From Kitasatospora purpeofusca (GTDB lineage: Bacteria > Actinomycetota > Actinomycetes > Streptomycetales > Streptomycetaceae): 64,000 nucleotides of DNA. Positions 16,775 through 26,709 of the stretch are shown in pieces. Each line of letters begins with the position of its first letter. Positions within the stretch are counted from its first letter, which is position 1. The translations under genes were made by a program, and so were the position numbers. The stretch is taken from positions 310,001 to 374,000 of the forward strand of contig NZ_JODS01000001.1 in assembly GCF_000718025.1 (NCBI RefSeq), given 5' to 3'. The notes beneath the pieces are model-generated. The model was not told where the DNA came from and did not search any database. It saw only the letters and a program-made list of their open reading frames with translations.

Positions 16775-19522
16775 TCAGTGTGCAGCGACCTCCCAGTTGA
16801 CGCCGACGCCGACCGAGACGTCCAGCGGGGCCCGCAGCGGGTAGGCGCCGGCCATCTGCTCGCGGACGACCGCCTCGACCGGCTCGCGCTCGCCCGGGGC
16901 CAGCTCCAGCACGATTTCGTCGTGCACCTGGAGCAGCATCCGGGAGGTGAGGCCCGCCGTGCGCAGCGCCTCGTCCACCCGCAGCATGGCGATCTTGACG
17001 ATGTCGGCGGCCGAGCCCTGGATCGGGGCGTTGAGCGCCATCCGCTCGGCCATCTCGCGACGCTGGCGGTTGTCGCTGTTGAGGTCCGGCAGGTAGCGGC
17101 GGCGGCCGAGCAGGGTCTCGGTGTAGCCGGTGGCTCGGGCCTCCTCGACCACCCGGTGCAGGTAGTCGCGCACGCCGCCGAAGCGCTCGAAGTAGGTGTC
17201 CATCAGGCCCTGCGCCTCGGCCGGCTTGATGCCGAGCTGCTGGGAGAGCCCGTAGGCGGACAGGCCGTAGGCGAGGCCGTAGGACATCGCCTTGATCTTG
17301 CGGCGCATCTCGGCGTCGACGGAGCCGCCGGGGACCTCGAAGACCTGGGAGGCGACGGTGGTGTGGAGGTCCTCGCCGGTGGCGAAGGCCTCGATCAGCG
17401 CCTCGTCCTCGGAGAGGTGGGCCATGATCCGCAGCTCGATCTGCGAGTAGTCGGCGGTGAGCAGCGACTCGTAGCCCTCGCCGACCACGAAGGCCCGGCG
17501 GATCATCCGGCCCTCCTCGGTGCGGACCGGGATGTTCTGCAGGTTCGGGTCCTGCGAGGAGAGCCGGCCGGTGGCGGCGACCATCTGGTTGAAGGTGGTG
17601 TGGATCCGCCCGGCCGGGGAGACCGTCTTGAGCAGGCCCTCGACGGTGGTGCGCAGCTTGGCCTGGTCGCGGTGGCGCAGCAGGATCACCGGCAGCTCGT
17701 TGTCGGTCTGGGTGGCGAGCCAGGTGAGCGCGTCGGCGTCGGTGGTGTACCCGGTCTTGATCTTCTTGGTCTTGGGCAGCGCCAGCTCGCCGAAGAGGAT
17801 CTCCTGGAGCTGCTTGGGCGAGCCGAGGTTGAACTCGTGGCCGGCGGCGGCGTGCGCCTCCTCGACCACGCGCTGGATCTCGGCGGCGAACTGCGCCTCC
17901 AGGCCGGTGAGCCAGTCGCGGTCGGCGGCGATGCCGGTGCGCTCCATCCGGGCGAGCAGCGCGGCGATCGGCAGCTCCATGTCGCGCAGCAGCCCGGTGG
18001 CGCCGACCTCGGCGAGCCGGGTGTCGAACAGCGCGGCGAGGTCGAGCACGGCGCGGGCCTGGAGCATCAGCGCCTGGGCGCCGGCGGTCGGGTCCTCCTC
18101 CGGGGCGTCGAAGGCGAGTTGGCCGGACTCGGCGGCCGGGGCCGGGGTGAGCGAGCGGGCCAGGTACTCCTCGGCGAGCACCTCCAGGGTGAAGGTGCGG
18201 CGGCCGGGCTTCTCCAGGTAGGCGGCGAGGGCGGTGTCGGCGACGACACCCTCGATGCTCCAGCCGCGCTCGGCGAAGGCCCGCATGACCTGCTTGGCGA
18301 TGTGCAGGGCCTTGGGGGCGGCCGGGTCGGCCAGCCAGGCGGCGAAGGCGCGCTCGTCCTCCTCGGCGAGCAGCGCCGGGTCGAACCAGGCGGCCGTCTC
18401 TCCGGCGGCGAGCGCGACCTCGGAGACCTCGCCGGCGCCGAGCGCCCAGCGGTAGACGGCGGCCAGCGCGACCGGGGTCTTGTCCGCGGCGTGCTCGCGC
18501 AGCCAGGCGGCGAGGGTGCCCGGGTCGGTGAGGAGTTCGCCGTCGACCTCGACGCCGGGGGCGAGTTCGGCGGCCTCGGGCTCGGCGGCGGCCGGGTCGA
18601 TGCCGTGGACGCGGTCGCGGAAGTTGGCGTTGCGGAACTCCAGCGTCTCCATGAGCGCGGTGACGGCCGGGCCGTCGAACGGCGCGCGGGCCAGGTCGGC
18701 CACGCCGAGCGGGAGTTCGACGTCCCGGACCAGCTCGGTCAGGACGCGGTTGCGCTTGACCGAGTCGAGGTGCTCGCGCAGCTTCTCGCCGATCTTGCCC
18801 TTGACCTCGTCGGCGCGGGCGACGAGTTCGTCGAAGGAGCCGAACTGGTTGACCCACTTGGCGGCGGTCTTCTCGCCGACGCCGGGGATGCCGGGCAGGT
18901 TGTCGGACGGGTCGCCGCGCAGGGCGGCGAGGTCGGGGTACTGGCGGGGGGTGACGCCGTACTTCTCGGCGACCTTCTCCGGGGTGTAGCGGGTCAGCTC
19001 GGAGACGCCCTTGGTCGGGTAGAGCACGGTGATGTGCTCGGTGACCAGCTGGAGCGAGTCGCGGTCGCCGGTGACGATGTCGACGTCGTAGCCGGCCGCC
19101 TCGGCGGCGGTGGCCAGGGTGGCGATGATGTCGTCCGCCTCGAAGCCCTCGGCGGTCAGCCGCGGTACGTGCATCGCGTCGAGCAGCTCGCCGATCAGCC
19201 CGATCTGGCTGCGGAACTCGTCCGGCGTCTTGGCCCGGTTGGCCTTGTAGTCGGGGAACTCGACCGAGCGGAAGGTCTGGCGGGAGAGGTCGAAGGCGAC
19301 CGCGAGGTGGGTGGGCGCCTCGTCCCGGACGGTGTTGGCGAGCATCGAGGCGAAGCCGTACACCGCGTTGGTCGGCTGGCCGGTGGAGGTGTTGAAGTTC
19401 TCCACGGGCAGCGCGTAGAACGCCCGGTAGGCCATCGAGTGCCCGTCGAGCAGCATCAGGCGGGGCCGCGATCCGGCCCCGCCACCACCCGCCGCGCCCT
19501 TGTCCGTACTCTGCGTAGCCAC
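16775..19522 (-). CDS. polA: DNA polymerase I
   Basis: About 915 residues. The N-terminal 5'-3' exonuclease domain shows LMLLDGHSMAYRAFYALP, VAFDLSRQTFR and GFEADDIIATLA. The C-terminal family A polymerase shows TADYSQIELRIMAHLSEDE (motif A), RRKIKAMSYGLAYGLSAYGLS (O-helix, motif B) and LLQVHDEIVLE (motif C). The middle domain lacks a clear D-x-E pair in the first exonuclease motif, although VVADTALAAYL is kept, so proofreading is probably lost, as in other actinobacterial PolA. The GTG at 19522 (VATQSTDKG) is preferred; GTG at 19549 is also open. It is divergent from the thioesterase gene. Role: replication and repair gap filling. Confidence 0.95.
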   Translation of the reverse strand: MATQSTDKGAAGGGGAGSRPRLMLLDGHSMAYRAFYALPVENFNTSTGQPTNAVYGFASMLANTVRDEAPTHLAVAFDLSRQTFRSVEFPDYKANRAKTPDEFRSQIGLIGELLDAMHVPRLTAEGFEADDIIATLATAAEAAGYDVDIVTGDRDSLQLVTEHITVLYPTKGVSELTRYTPEKVAEKYGVTPRQYPDLAALRGDPSDNLPGIPGVGEKTAAKWVNQFGSFDELVARADEVKGKIGEKLREHLDSVKRNRVLTELVRDVELPLGVADLARAPFDGPAVTALMETLEFRNANFRDRVHGIDPAAAEPEAAELAPGVEVDGELLTDPGTLAAWLREHAADKTPVALAAVYRWALGAGEVSEVALAAGETAAWFDPALLAEEDERAFAAWLADPAAPKALHIAKQVMRAFAERGWSIEGVVADTALAAYLEKPGRRTFTLEVLAEEYLARSLTPAPAAESGQLAFDAPEEDPTAGAQALMLQARAVLDLAALFDTRLAEVGATGLLRDMELPIAALLARMERTGIAADRDWLTGLEAQFAAEIQRVVEEAHAAAGHEFNLGSPKQLQEILFGELALPKTKKIKTGYTTDADALTWLATQTDNELPVILLRHRDQAKLRTTVEGLLKTVSPAGRIHTTFNQMVAATGRLSSQDPNLQNIPVRTEEGRMIRRAFVVGEGYESLLTADYSQIELRIMAHLSEDEALIEAFATGEDLHTTVASQVFEVPGGSVDAEMRRKIKAMSYGLAYGLSAYGLSQQLGIKPAEAQGLMDTYFERFGGVRDYLHRVVEEARATGYTETLLGRRRYLPDLNSDNRQRREMAERMALNAPIQGSAADIVKIAMLRVDEALRTAGLTSRMLLQVHDEIVLELAPGEREPVEAVVREQMAGAYPLRAPLDVSVGVGVNWEVAAH

Positions 19523-19737
19523 GTCAACGTCCGTTCCTGCCGATTCCACTACCGGCCACCGATCCTAGGGCCCGCCACTGACAAAAGGGGCATGCCGGGG
19601 GCGGGCGCCCCTCGGGTGCGCTCGCGCCCCGGGCGCCACTCCGGTTTTCTTCCGCCACGGCCTCTACCGCCGAGTAGGACGGTCGTACGATCACAGGCAG
19701 CACGACGACGCGACCCCCGAGCGGCAGGAGCTCCCCC

Positions 19738-20289
19738 ATGACCGACCCGGCCCCCGACACCGCCACCGACCCCGCCCCCGGCACCAGCACCGCCACCGGC
19801 ACCGGTACGGGTACCGGCACCGACGCGGCCCCCGGCACCACCGGGATCTCCCCCCTGATCGACATCCCGCAGGAGATGCTGGACCACTTCGCCAAGCTCG
19901 GCGTCGACCCGGCCACCTTCTCCGGCGGCCGGCTGGGCGACAAGCTGGGCATCAGGATCGTCGAGGCCTCGGGCGACCGGGTGGTCGGCACCATGCCGGT
20001 GGACGGCAACCAGCAGCCGTACGGACTGCTGCACGGCGGCGCCTCGGCGGCACTGGCGGAGACGCTCGGCTCGGTCGGGGCGATGCTGCACGCCGGTCCG
20101 GGCCGGTACGCGGTGGGCGTGGACCTGAACGCGACCCACCACCGCTCGGCGACCTCCGGCCTGGTCACCGGCGTGGCGACCGCGGTGTTCAAGGGCCGCA
20201 CCGCGGCCACCTACGAGATCGCGATCACCGACGACACCGGCAAGCGGGTCACCAGCTGCCGCCTCACCTGCATGCTGCGCGACCTCTGA
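19738..20289 (+). CDS. PaaI-type hotdog-fold thioesterase
   Basis: The 183-residue protein begins with a low-complexity Thr/Gly/Pro/Asp stretch (about 40 residues), probably disordered. The hotdog domain follows: LGIRIVEASGDRVVGTMPVD, QPYGLLHGGASAALAETLGS (the HGG motif with catalytic neighbourhood) and VGVDLNATHHRSA. These enzymes hydrolyse acyl- or aroyl-CoA thioesters, and phenylacetate-type and menaquinone-pathway members exist. A ribosome site (CAGGAG) precedes ATG 19738. It is divergent from polA and transcribed toward livJ, but 547 bp separate them, so an operon is unlikely. Confidence 0.85.
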   Translation: MTDPAPDTATDPAPGTSTATGTGTGTGTDAAPGTTGISPLIDIPQEMLDHFAKLGVDPATFSGGRLGDKLGIRIVEASGDRVVGTMPVDGNQQPYGLLHGGASAALAETLGSVGAMLHAGPGRYAVGVDLNATHHRSATSGLVTGVATAVFKGRTAATYEIAITDDTGKRVTSCRLTCMLRDL

Positions 20290-20314
20290 GCCGATTCTCC
20301 GTCAAATCCCTTGC

Positions 20315-20374
20315 CCGCCCCCTTGTTTGACCTTCGACAACGTTGGGAAGTCGTTGGTCTGGACAAGGGGGCGG
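20315..20374. other. Long nested hairpin, terminator or structured leader
   Basis: CCGCCCCCTTGT (20315-20326) pairs perfectly with ACAAGGGGGCGG (20363-20374). Inside it GACC/GGTC and CGAC/GTCG pair again around the loop AACGTTGGGAA. The stacked helices with small internal loops are longer than a normal terminator here. It may end the thioesterase transcript or be part of the liv 5' region. Confidence 0.55.
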
Positions 20375-20410
20375 TGGCGTGTCCGGCCGTCCGCGGCGAT
20401 GTAACCGTGC

Positions 20411-20426
20411 GTAACAACTAGGAAAT
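20411..20426 (+). promoter_or_regulatory. Possible GlnR-type nitrogen control site upstream of livJ
   Basis: GTAAC (20411-20415), six bases, then GAAAT (20422-20426) fits the streptomycete GlnR pattern GTnAC-n6-GAAAC with one mismatch; another GTAAC lies at 20401-20405. Amino-acid uptake genes are plausible nitrogen-control targets. This is a pattern match only. Confidence 0.3.
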
Positions 20427-20836
20427 CCGAGCAGCCGAGGACCCCGGGGGGTCGGATCCACCCGAAAACAGCGCCCGACGGCGCCCGACGTCCGATATTC
20501 GGACGCATACGCCCGACTCCAACGGCGCGGACACTCTCGTCCGGTAATCGGTGAGTTCAGGAGTCACCTGCCGTTCTACGCCTTACATGGCGCGAGTTGG
20601 CATGGAAATACTGGGGCCCGAGCGGACCGGTCGAGCCGGAACGACCACATGTTGAGACGACTTCTCCGTGTGCTCATAACAAGAGAATCACAGCCTCGCC
20701 GGAGCACTGCCAGAGCCGCCGAGCGCCATCTAGAGTCACGGCCAGTCACCGCGCCACCGGAATGGGCCAGGCCCACCGCGCATCCAGGCTCCCGCCGTTC
20801 AGGCGCGGCGCCCTCCTGAACCGAAGGGGACCCCCC

Positions 20837-22069
20837 GTGCGTCATCGTTCAGCAGTTGTCGTGAGCATTGCCGTCATCGGCGCCCTGAGCCTCACCGCGT
20901 GCGGCTCCCGCGACGACAAGAAGTCCGGGGACAGCGGCCAGGCCGGCGGTTCCACCACCGTCACCATCGGCGTCGACGCTCCCCTCACCGGCGACCTCTC
21001 CGCCCTCGGCCTCGGCATCCGCAACTCCGTCGAGCTCGCGGTCAAGCAGGCCAACGAGAAGAACGAGGTCCCCGGCGTCAAGTTCCAGATCAAGGGCCTC
21101 GACGACACCGGCAAGCCCGCCCCCGGCCAGCAGAACGCCACCCAGCTGGTCGGCGACAAGGACGTCATCGGCGTCGTCGGCCCGCTGAACTCCAGCGTCG
21201 CCCAGTCGATGCAGCAGATCTTCAACGACGCCAACCTCGTCCAGATCTCCCCCGCCAACACCGGCGTCGCCCTCAGCCAGGGCGAGAAGTGGGCCAGCGG
21301 CGTCAAGGCCCGCCCCTTCAAGAGCTACTTCCGCACCGCCACCACCGACGCCGTCCAGGGCCCGTTCGCCGCGGACTACCTGATCAAGGACGCCAAGAAG
21401 ACCAAGGTCTTCCTCATCGACGACCAGAAGACCTACGGGGCCGGCCTCGCCGCCACCTTCAAGGGCCAATTCGTCAAGAACGGCGGCCAGATCATGGGCG
21501 AGGAGCACGTCAACCCCGACGACCGCGACTTCGCCGCCGTCGTCACCAAGGTCAAGTCCTCCGGCGCCGAGGCGGTCTACTACGGCGGCGAGTACCCCGC
21601 CGCCGGCCCGCTCTCGCTCCAGCTCAAGGACGCCGGCGTCAACATCCCGCTCATGGGCGGCGACGGCATCCAGAGCGGCGACTTCATCAAGCTCAACCCC
21701 AAGGGCCAGGGCGACCTCGCCACCGCCGTCGGCCTGCCCGTCGAGCAGCTGCCGACCGCCGCCAAGTTCATCGCCGACTACAAGGCGGCCGGCTACAAGG
21801 ACGCCTACGAGACCTACGGCGGCTACTCCTACGACAGCGCCTGGGCCATCATCCAGGGCGTCAAGGCCGTCGTCGCCGCCAACAACGGCAAGCTGCCCGA
21901 CAGCCCCCGCGCCAAGGTCGTCGAGGCCGTCCAGAAGGTCTCCTTCGAGGGCGTGACCGGCAAGGTCTCCTTCGACGAGTTCGGCGACACCACCAACAAG
22001 CAGCTCACCGTCTACACCGTCAAGGACGGCAAGTGGGCCGTGGAGAAGTCCGGCACCTTCAGCGGCTGA
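20837..22069 (+). CDS. livJ: Branched-chain amino-acid ABC transporter, substrate-binding lipoprotein
   Basis: The 410-residue protein has a lipoprotein signal peptide with lipobox LTAC, the lipidated residue being Cys22. It is followed by a periplasmic-binding-protein type 1 fold: TVTIGVDAPLTGDLSALG, DDTGKPAPGQQNATQLVGDKD, VVGPLNSSVAQSM and DDQKTYGAGLAATF. The ligand is probably Leu, Ile or Val, from family knowledge. GTG at 20837 follows GAAGGGG; the frame is open 80 codons upstream only by chance. It is the first gene of livJHMGF, and a hairpin between it and livH probably keeps this subunit more abundant than the permeases. Confidence 0.92.
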   Translation: MRHRSAVVVSIAVIGALSLTACGSRDDKKSGDSGQAGGSTTVTIGVDAPLTGDLSALGLGIRNSVELAVKQANEKNEVPGVKFQIKGLDDTGKPAPGQQNATQLVGDKDVIGVVGPLNSSVAQSMQQIFNDANLVQISPANTGVALSQGEKWASGVKARPFKSYFRTATTDAVQGPFAADYLIKDAKKTKVFLIDDQKTYGAGLAATFKGQFVKNGGQIMGEEHVNPDDRDFAAVVTKVKSSGAEAVYYGGEYPAAGPLSLQLKDAGVNIPLMGGDGIQSGDFIKLNPKGQGDLATAVGLPVEQLPTAAKFIADYKAAGYKDAYETYGGYSYDSAWAIIQGVKAVVAANNGKLPDSPRAKVVEAVQKVSFEGVTGKVSFDEFGDTTNKQLTVYTVKDGKWAVEKSGTFSG

Positions 22070-22117
22070 CCCGCACCTGACCCGAAGTCAGGAGCGCCAC
22101 AGAACGTCGGAACCACC

Positions 22118-22146
22118 GCGCGGGGGCGCCACGAGTGCCCCCGCGC
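22118..22146 (+). terminator. Intercistronic hairpin between livJ and livH
   Basis: GCGCGGGGGC (22118-22127) pairs with GCCCCCGCGC (22137-22146) over a 9-nt loop. It sits inside the operon, 49 bp after livJ, and is likely a partial terminator or mRNA stabiliser favouring the binding protein. Confidence 0.6.
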
Positions 22147-22201
22147 GCACCCACATCCACCACCCACGCGGACACCCCACACGCACAACGGAGGCCCAGC
22201 G

Positions 22202-23131
22202 GTGCACGACCTACCGCAGCAGCTGGCCAACGGCCTGATCCTCGGCGCCCTCTACGGCCTCGTCGCGATCGGCTACACGATGGTCTACGGCATCGTCCAG
22301 CTCATCAACTTCGCCCACGGCGAGATCGTCATGGTCGGCGGCTTCGGCGCCCTGACCGCCTACCTCGCCCTCCCCGGCGGCACCACCCTGTGGCTGGCCC
22401 TCCCGCTGATGCTGATCGCCGGCATCCTGGTCTCCACCCTCACCGCCGTCGCCGCCGAGCGCTTCGCCTACCGGCCGCTGCGCTCCGCCCCCCGGCTCGC
22501 CCCGCTGATCACCGCCATCGGCCTGTCCATCGCCCTGCAGCAGCTGGTCTTCGCCTTCTACCCGGACGCCAAGAAGGCCCGGGTCTTCCCGAAGATCCCC
22601 GGCGACCCCTTCGAGATCGGCTCGGTCGCCATCCAGCGCAGCGACATCTTCCTGATCATCGCCGCCCCGCTCTGCATGCTCGCCCTCGGCTGGTTCGTCA
22701 CCCGCACCCGCTCCGGCCGCGCCATGCAGGCGACCAGCCAGGACCCGGACACCGCCAAGCTGATGGGCATCGACACCGACCGGATCATCGTGATGGCCTT
22801 CGCCATCGGTGCCGCCTTCGCCGCCGTCGCCGCCGTCGCCTACGGCCTGCGCAGCGGCCAGGTCGACTTCCGGATGGGCTTCCTGCTCGGCCTCAAGGCC
22901 TTCACCGCCGCCGTCCTCGGCGGCATCGGCAACATCTACGGGGCCATGCTCGGCGGCATCACCCTCGGCCTCGCCGAGGCCCTCGCCACCGGCTACATCC
23001 AGCACCTGCCCGGCATGCACCTCTTCGGAGGCGGCGCCTGGAAGGACGTCTGGGCCTTCGTACTCCTCATCGTCGTCCTGCTCGTCCGGCCCCAGGGGCT
23101 GCTGGGCGAGCGCGTCGCGGACAGGGCGTGA
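22202..23131 (+). CDS. livH: Branched-chain amino-acid ABC transporter permease LivH
   Basis: The 309-residue inner-membrane protein has about eight helices. It shows the LivH signature: GLILGALYGLVAIGYTMVYG near the start, INFAHGEIVMVGGF, GRAMQATSQDPDTAKLMGID (the coupling loop that contacts the ATPase) and VLGGIGNIYGAMLGGITLG. The start is GTG at 22202 after GGAGG. It forms the channel with LivM. The stop overlaps a possible GTG start of livM, so translation may be coupled. Confidence 0.93.
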   Translation: MHDLPQQLANGLILGALYGLVAIGYTMVYGIVQLINFAHGEIVMVGGFGALTAYLALPGGTTLWLALPLMLIAGILVSTLTAVAAERFAYRPLRSAPRLAPLITAIGLSIALQQLVFAFYPDAKKARVFPKIPGDPFEIGSVAIQRSDIFLIIAAPLCMLALGWFVTRTRSGRAMQATSQDPDTAKLMGIDTDRIIVMAFAIGAAFAAVAAVAYGLRSGQVDFRMGFLLGLKAFTAAVLGGIGNIYGAMLGGITLGLAEALATGYIQHLPGMHLFGGGAWKDVWAFVLLIVVLLVRPQGLLGERVADRA

Positions 23132-23136
23132 GCACC

Positions 23137-25074
23137 ATGACCACCAGCACCACCGAGACCACCCCGGTCATCGCCCTCCCCGGCCGCACCGCCGCCCTCC
23201 TCACCGGCCTCGGCGCCGCCGCCACCGCCGGCTCCGCCCTGATGCCCTGGACCTGGACCTCCGAGTACCCCGGCGACCTGACCTTCTACGGCTCCCCGGC
23301 CGGCCTCCAATGGCTCGCCCTCACCGCCGGACTGGTCACCCTCGTCCTCCTCCTCGCCACCCAGGGCGTCCCCGGCCTGCGCTGGGCCGCCCCCCGCCGC
23401 AGCAGCAACGCCGTCCTGCTCGCCGCCGCCGGCGCCGTCGCCGTCGGCTGGTTCTCGGTGATCTCCATCGCCACCGACCTCGGCGGCCTCGCCCACCTGG
23501 AGCCCGGCGGCTGGGTCCTCGCCGCCGGCTCCCTGCTCGCCCTGGCCGGCTCGCTCGGCCTCCCGCTCGACCGGCGCACCGCCGTCCCGCTGCGCATCCT
23601 CGACCGCCGCCTGTTCCTGCTCGTCCCGATCGCCCCCGTGGTCTGGTTCGCCACCCACGCCGTCCCCGAGGACAAGCCGGTCGCCCCGGTGCTCACCGCC
23701 CTCGCCGGCGGCCTCGCCATCGCCACCGGCGGCGTCCTGCTGGTCCAGCTCGGCCACGCCGCCAACAGCTGGCTGCGCCTCGGCACCGTCAACCGGCCGC
23801 TCCCCGCACCGCGCGCCCTGCCCTCCTGGGTCGAGGTCGCGCTGATCGTGGTCGCCTTCGCCATCGGCCTGTTCGCCATCACCTTCGGCATCGACACCGA
23901 GTACGGCGAACTCTTCACCGGCTACCTGCTGCTGGCCGCCTCCGTGGTCGCCTCGCTCGGCCGCTCCGGCCTGCTGCCCCGACTGCGCGCCCTGACCGTC
24001 AAGTACCAGACCGTCACCACCGGCGCCGCGTTCGCCGCCGCCGCCAGCTTCCCCTTCACCCAGACCAGCGACCAGTACACCTCGGTCGCCACCAACATCC
24101 TGATCTTCGCCACCGTCGCCCTCGGCCTGAACATCGTCGTCGGCCTGGCCGGCCTGCTCGACCTCGGCTACGTCGCCTTCCTCGGCGTCGGCGCCTACAG
24201 CGCCGCCCTGGTCTCCGGCTCCCCCGCCTCGCCGATCCACGTCCAGTTCCCGTTCTGGGGCGCCGTACTCACCGGCGCCGTGGTCTCCATGGTCTTCGGC
24301 GTCGTCATCGGCGCCCCGACCCTGCGACTGCGCGGCGACTACCTCGCCATCGTCACCCTCGGCTTCGGCGAGATCTTCCGCATCACCATGCTCAACCTCA
24401 ACGGCACCACCGGCCCGAAGATCACCAACGGCTCCAACGGCATCCCCCGGATCCCCGACCTGGAGATCCTCGGCTGGAACCTCGGCAAGCCCACCACGAT
24501 CTTCGGCTTCGAGCTCGGCCGGTTCTCCAACTACTACCTGCTGATGCTCCTCGTCACCGCCGTCGTCGTCCTGGTCTTCGCCCGGGTCGGCAACTCCCGC
24601 ATCGGCCGCGCCTGGGTCGCCATCCGCGAGGACGAGACCGCCGCCGAGGCCATGGGCATCAACGGCTTCCGCCTCAAGCTCCTCGCCTTCGCCCTCGGCG
24701 CCTGCCTGGCCGGCCTGGCCGGCACCGTCCAGGCCCACGTCAGCTACACCGTCACCCCCGACCAGTACACCTTCGCCGAGGCCCTCCCGCCCAACTCCGC
24801 CTTCCTGCTCGCCGCCGTCATCCTCGGCGGCATGGGCACCATCAGCGGCCCGCTGGCCGGCGCCACCCTGCTCTTCCTCATCCCGAAGAAGCTCGAGTTC
24901 CTCGCCGACTACCAGCTGCTCGCCTTCGGCATCGCCCTCATCGTCCTCATGCGGGTGCGCCCCGAGGGCCTCATCCCGAACCGGCGCCGCCAGCTCGAAT
25001 TCCACGAGGCCGACGCCGACATCCCGGCGCAGGCCACCGGCGACACCGTCGCCCTCTCCAAGGCAGGGGCGTGA
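23137..25074 (+). CDS. livM: Branched-chain amino-acid ABC transporter permease LivM, N-terminally extended
   Basis: About 645 residues, against roughly 350-450 for typical LivM. The C-terminal part from about 320 is canonical: LGLNIVVGLAGLLDLGYVAFLGVGAY, RLRGDYLAIVTLGFGEI, GRAWVAIREDETAAEAMGIN (coupling loop) and VILGGMGTISGPLAG. The first 300 residues add about six to eight membrane helices of unknown role; similar extensions are known in streptomycetes. The ATG at 23137 is used, though GTG at 23128 overlapping the livH stop is also possible. It is in tight operon with livG, 7 bp downstream. Confidence 0.92.
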   Translation: MTTSTTETTPVIALPGRTAALLTGLGAAATAGSALMPWTWTSEYPGDLTFYGSPAGLQWLALTAGLVTLVLLLATQGVPGLRWAAPRRSSNAVLLAAAGAVAVGWFSVISIATDLGGLAHLEPGGWVLAAGSLLALAGSLGLPLDRRTAVPLRILDRRLFLLVPIAPVVWFATHAVPEDKPVAPVLTALAGGLAIATGGVLLVQLGHAANSWLRLGTVNRPLPAPRALPSWVEVALIVVAFAIGLFAITFGIDTEYGELFTGYLLLAASVVASLGRSGLLPRLRALTVKYQTVTTGAAFAAAASFPFTQTSDQYTSVATNILIFATVALGLNIVVGLAGLLDLGYVAFLGVGAYSAALVSGSPASPIHVQFPFWGAVLTGAVVSMVFGVVIGAPTLRLRGDYLAIVTLGFGEIFRITMLNLNGTTGPKITNGSNGIPRIPDLEILGWNLGKPTTIFGFELGRFSNYYLLMLLVTAVVVLVFARVGNSRIGRAWVAIREDETAAEAMGINGFRLKLLAFALGACLAGLAGTVQAHVSYTVTPDQYTFAEALPPNSAFLLAAVILGGMGTISGPLAGATLLFLIPKKLEFLADYQLLAFGIALIVLMRVRPEGLIPNRRRQLEFHEADADIPAQATGDTVALSKAGA

Positions 25075-25081
25075 CCCTCAG

Positions 25082-25923
<842 letters not shown>

Positions 25924-25927
<4 letters not shown>

Positions 25928-26640
25928 CCGCACTCCTCGAAGTCCAGGACCTCCGCGTCTCCTACGGCAAGATCGAAGCCGTCAAGGGCATCAGCTTCAC
26001 CGTCAACCAGGGCGAGGTCACCACCCTGATCGGCACCAACGGCGCCGGCAAGACCACCACCCTGCGCACCCTGTCCGGCCTGCTCAAGCCCACCGCCGGC
26101 ACCATCACCTTCGACGGACAGGCCCTCTCCACCGTCCCCGCCCACAAGATCGTCGCCCTGGGCCTGGCCCACTCCCCCGAGGGCCGGCACATCTTCCCGC
26201 GCATGACCATCGAGGAGAACCTCCTCCTCGGCGCCTTCCTGCGCAACGACACCGACGGCATCACCAAGGACGTCGAACGGGCCTACGGCCTCTTCCCCAT
26301 CCTCGGCGAACGCCGCAAGCAGGCCGCCGGCACGCTCTCCGGCGGCGAGCAGCAGATGCTCGCCATGGGACGCGCCCTGATGTCCCGGCCCAAACTGCTG
26401 ATGCTCGACGAGCCCTCCATGGGCCTCTCGCCGCTGATGATGCAGAAGATCATGGCGACCATCGTCGAACTCAGGGCCGACGGCACGACCATCCTGCTGG
26501 TCGAGCAGAACGCCCAGGCGGCGCTCTCGCTCTCCGACCGGGGCTACGTCATGGAGACCGGCAGCATCGTCCTCCAGGGCACCGGCGCCGACCTCCTGCA
26601 CGACGAGTCGGTCCGCAAGGCCTACCTCGGCGAGGACTGA
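25924..26640 (+). CDS. livF: Branched-chain amino-acid ABC transporter ATP-binding protein LivF
   Basis: The 238-residue second ATPase of the system has Walker A GTNGAGKTTT, Q-loop and LivF-type HSPEGRHIFPRMTIEENL, the signature LSGGEQQMLAMGRAL, Walker B LLMLDEPSMGLSP and the switch LLVEQNAQAAL. LEVQDLRVSYGKIEAVKGI at the start is typical. The GTG start overlaps the livG stop by four bases. It is the last gene of the operon, followed by a strong hairpin at 26663. Confidence 0.95.
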
Positions 26641-26662
26641 CCTCCCCGCAGCACGGAACGCA

Positions 26663-26695
26663 GGAGGGCCCGGCGCGTCACGCGCCGGGCCCTCC
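26663..26695. terminator. Bidirectional terminator between livF and the ANTAR regulator
   Basis: A perfect 15-bp stem (26663-26677 with 26681-26695) has a TCA loop and lies between convergent genes, 22 bp after livF and 14 bp after the regulator's stop. Confidence 0.85.
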
Positions 26696-26709
26696 CGCAT
26701 GTCCCGCTG

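Larger units (their letters stand above)
20290..20836 (+). other. Intergenic region between thioesterase and livJ
   Basis: No convincing gene is seen in 547 bp. It holds a 60-nt nested hairpin (20315-20374) just after the thioesterase, a GlnR-like pair of half-sites (20401-20426), several short frames without family resemblance, and a possible -10 (TAGAGT near 20730) about 100 nt before livJ. It probably contains the liv promoter and its control sites. Confidence 0.6.

Noticed and set aside
16493..19741. Plus-strand open frame of about 1080 codons opposite polA
   Set aside because: Antisense shadow of polA without motifs.
19760..19840. Simple-sequence ACCGGC-type repeat inside the thioesterase gene
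   Set aside because: It encodes a disordered Thr/Gly/Pro stretch in frame; ordinary for this genome, not a separate element.
20587..20655. A 22-codon frame (MARVGMEILGPERTGRAG and on) upstream of livJ as a leader peptide
   Set aside because: No run of branched-chain codons, no terminator/antiterminator pair nearby, and no ribosome site.
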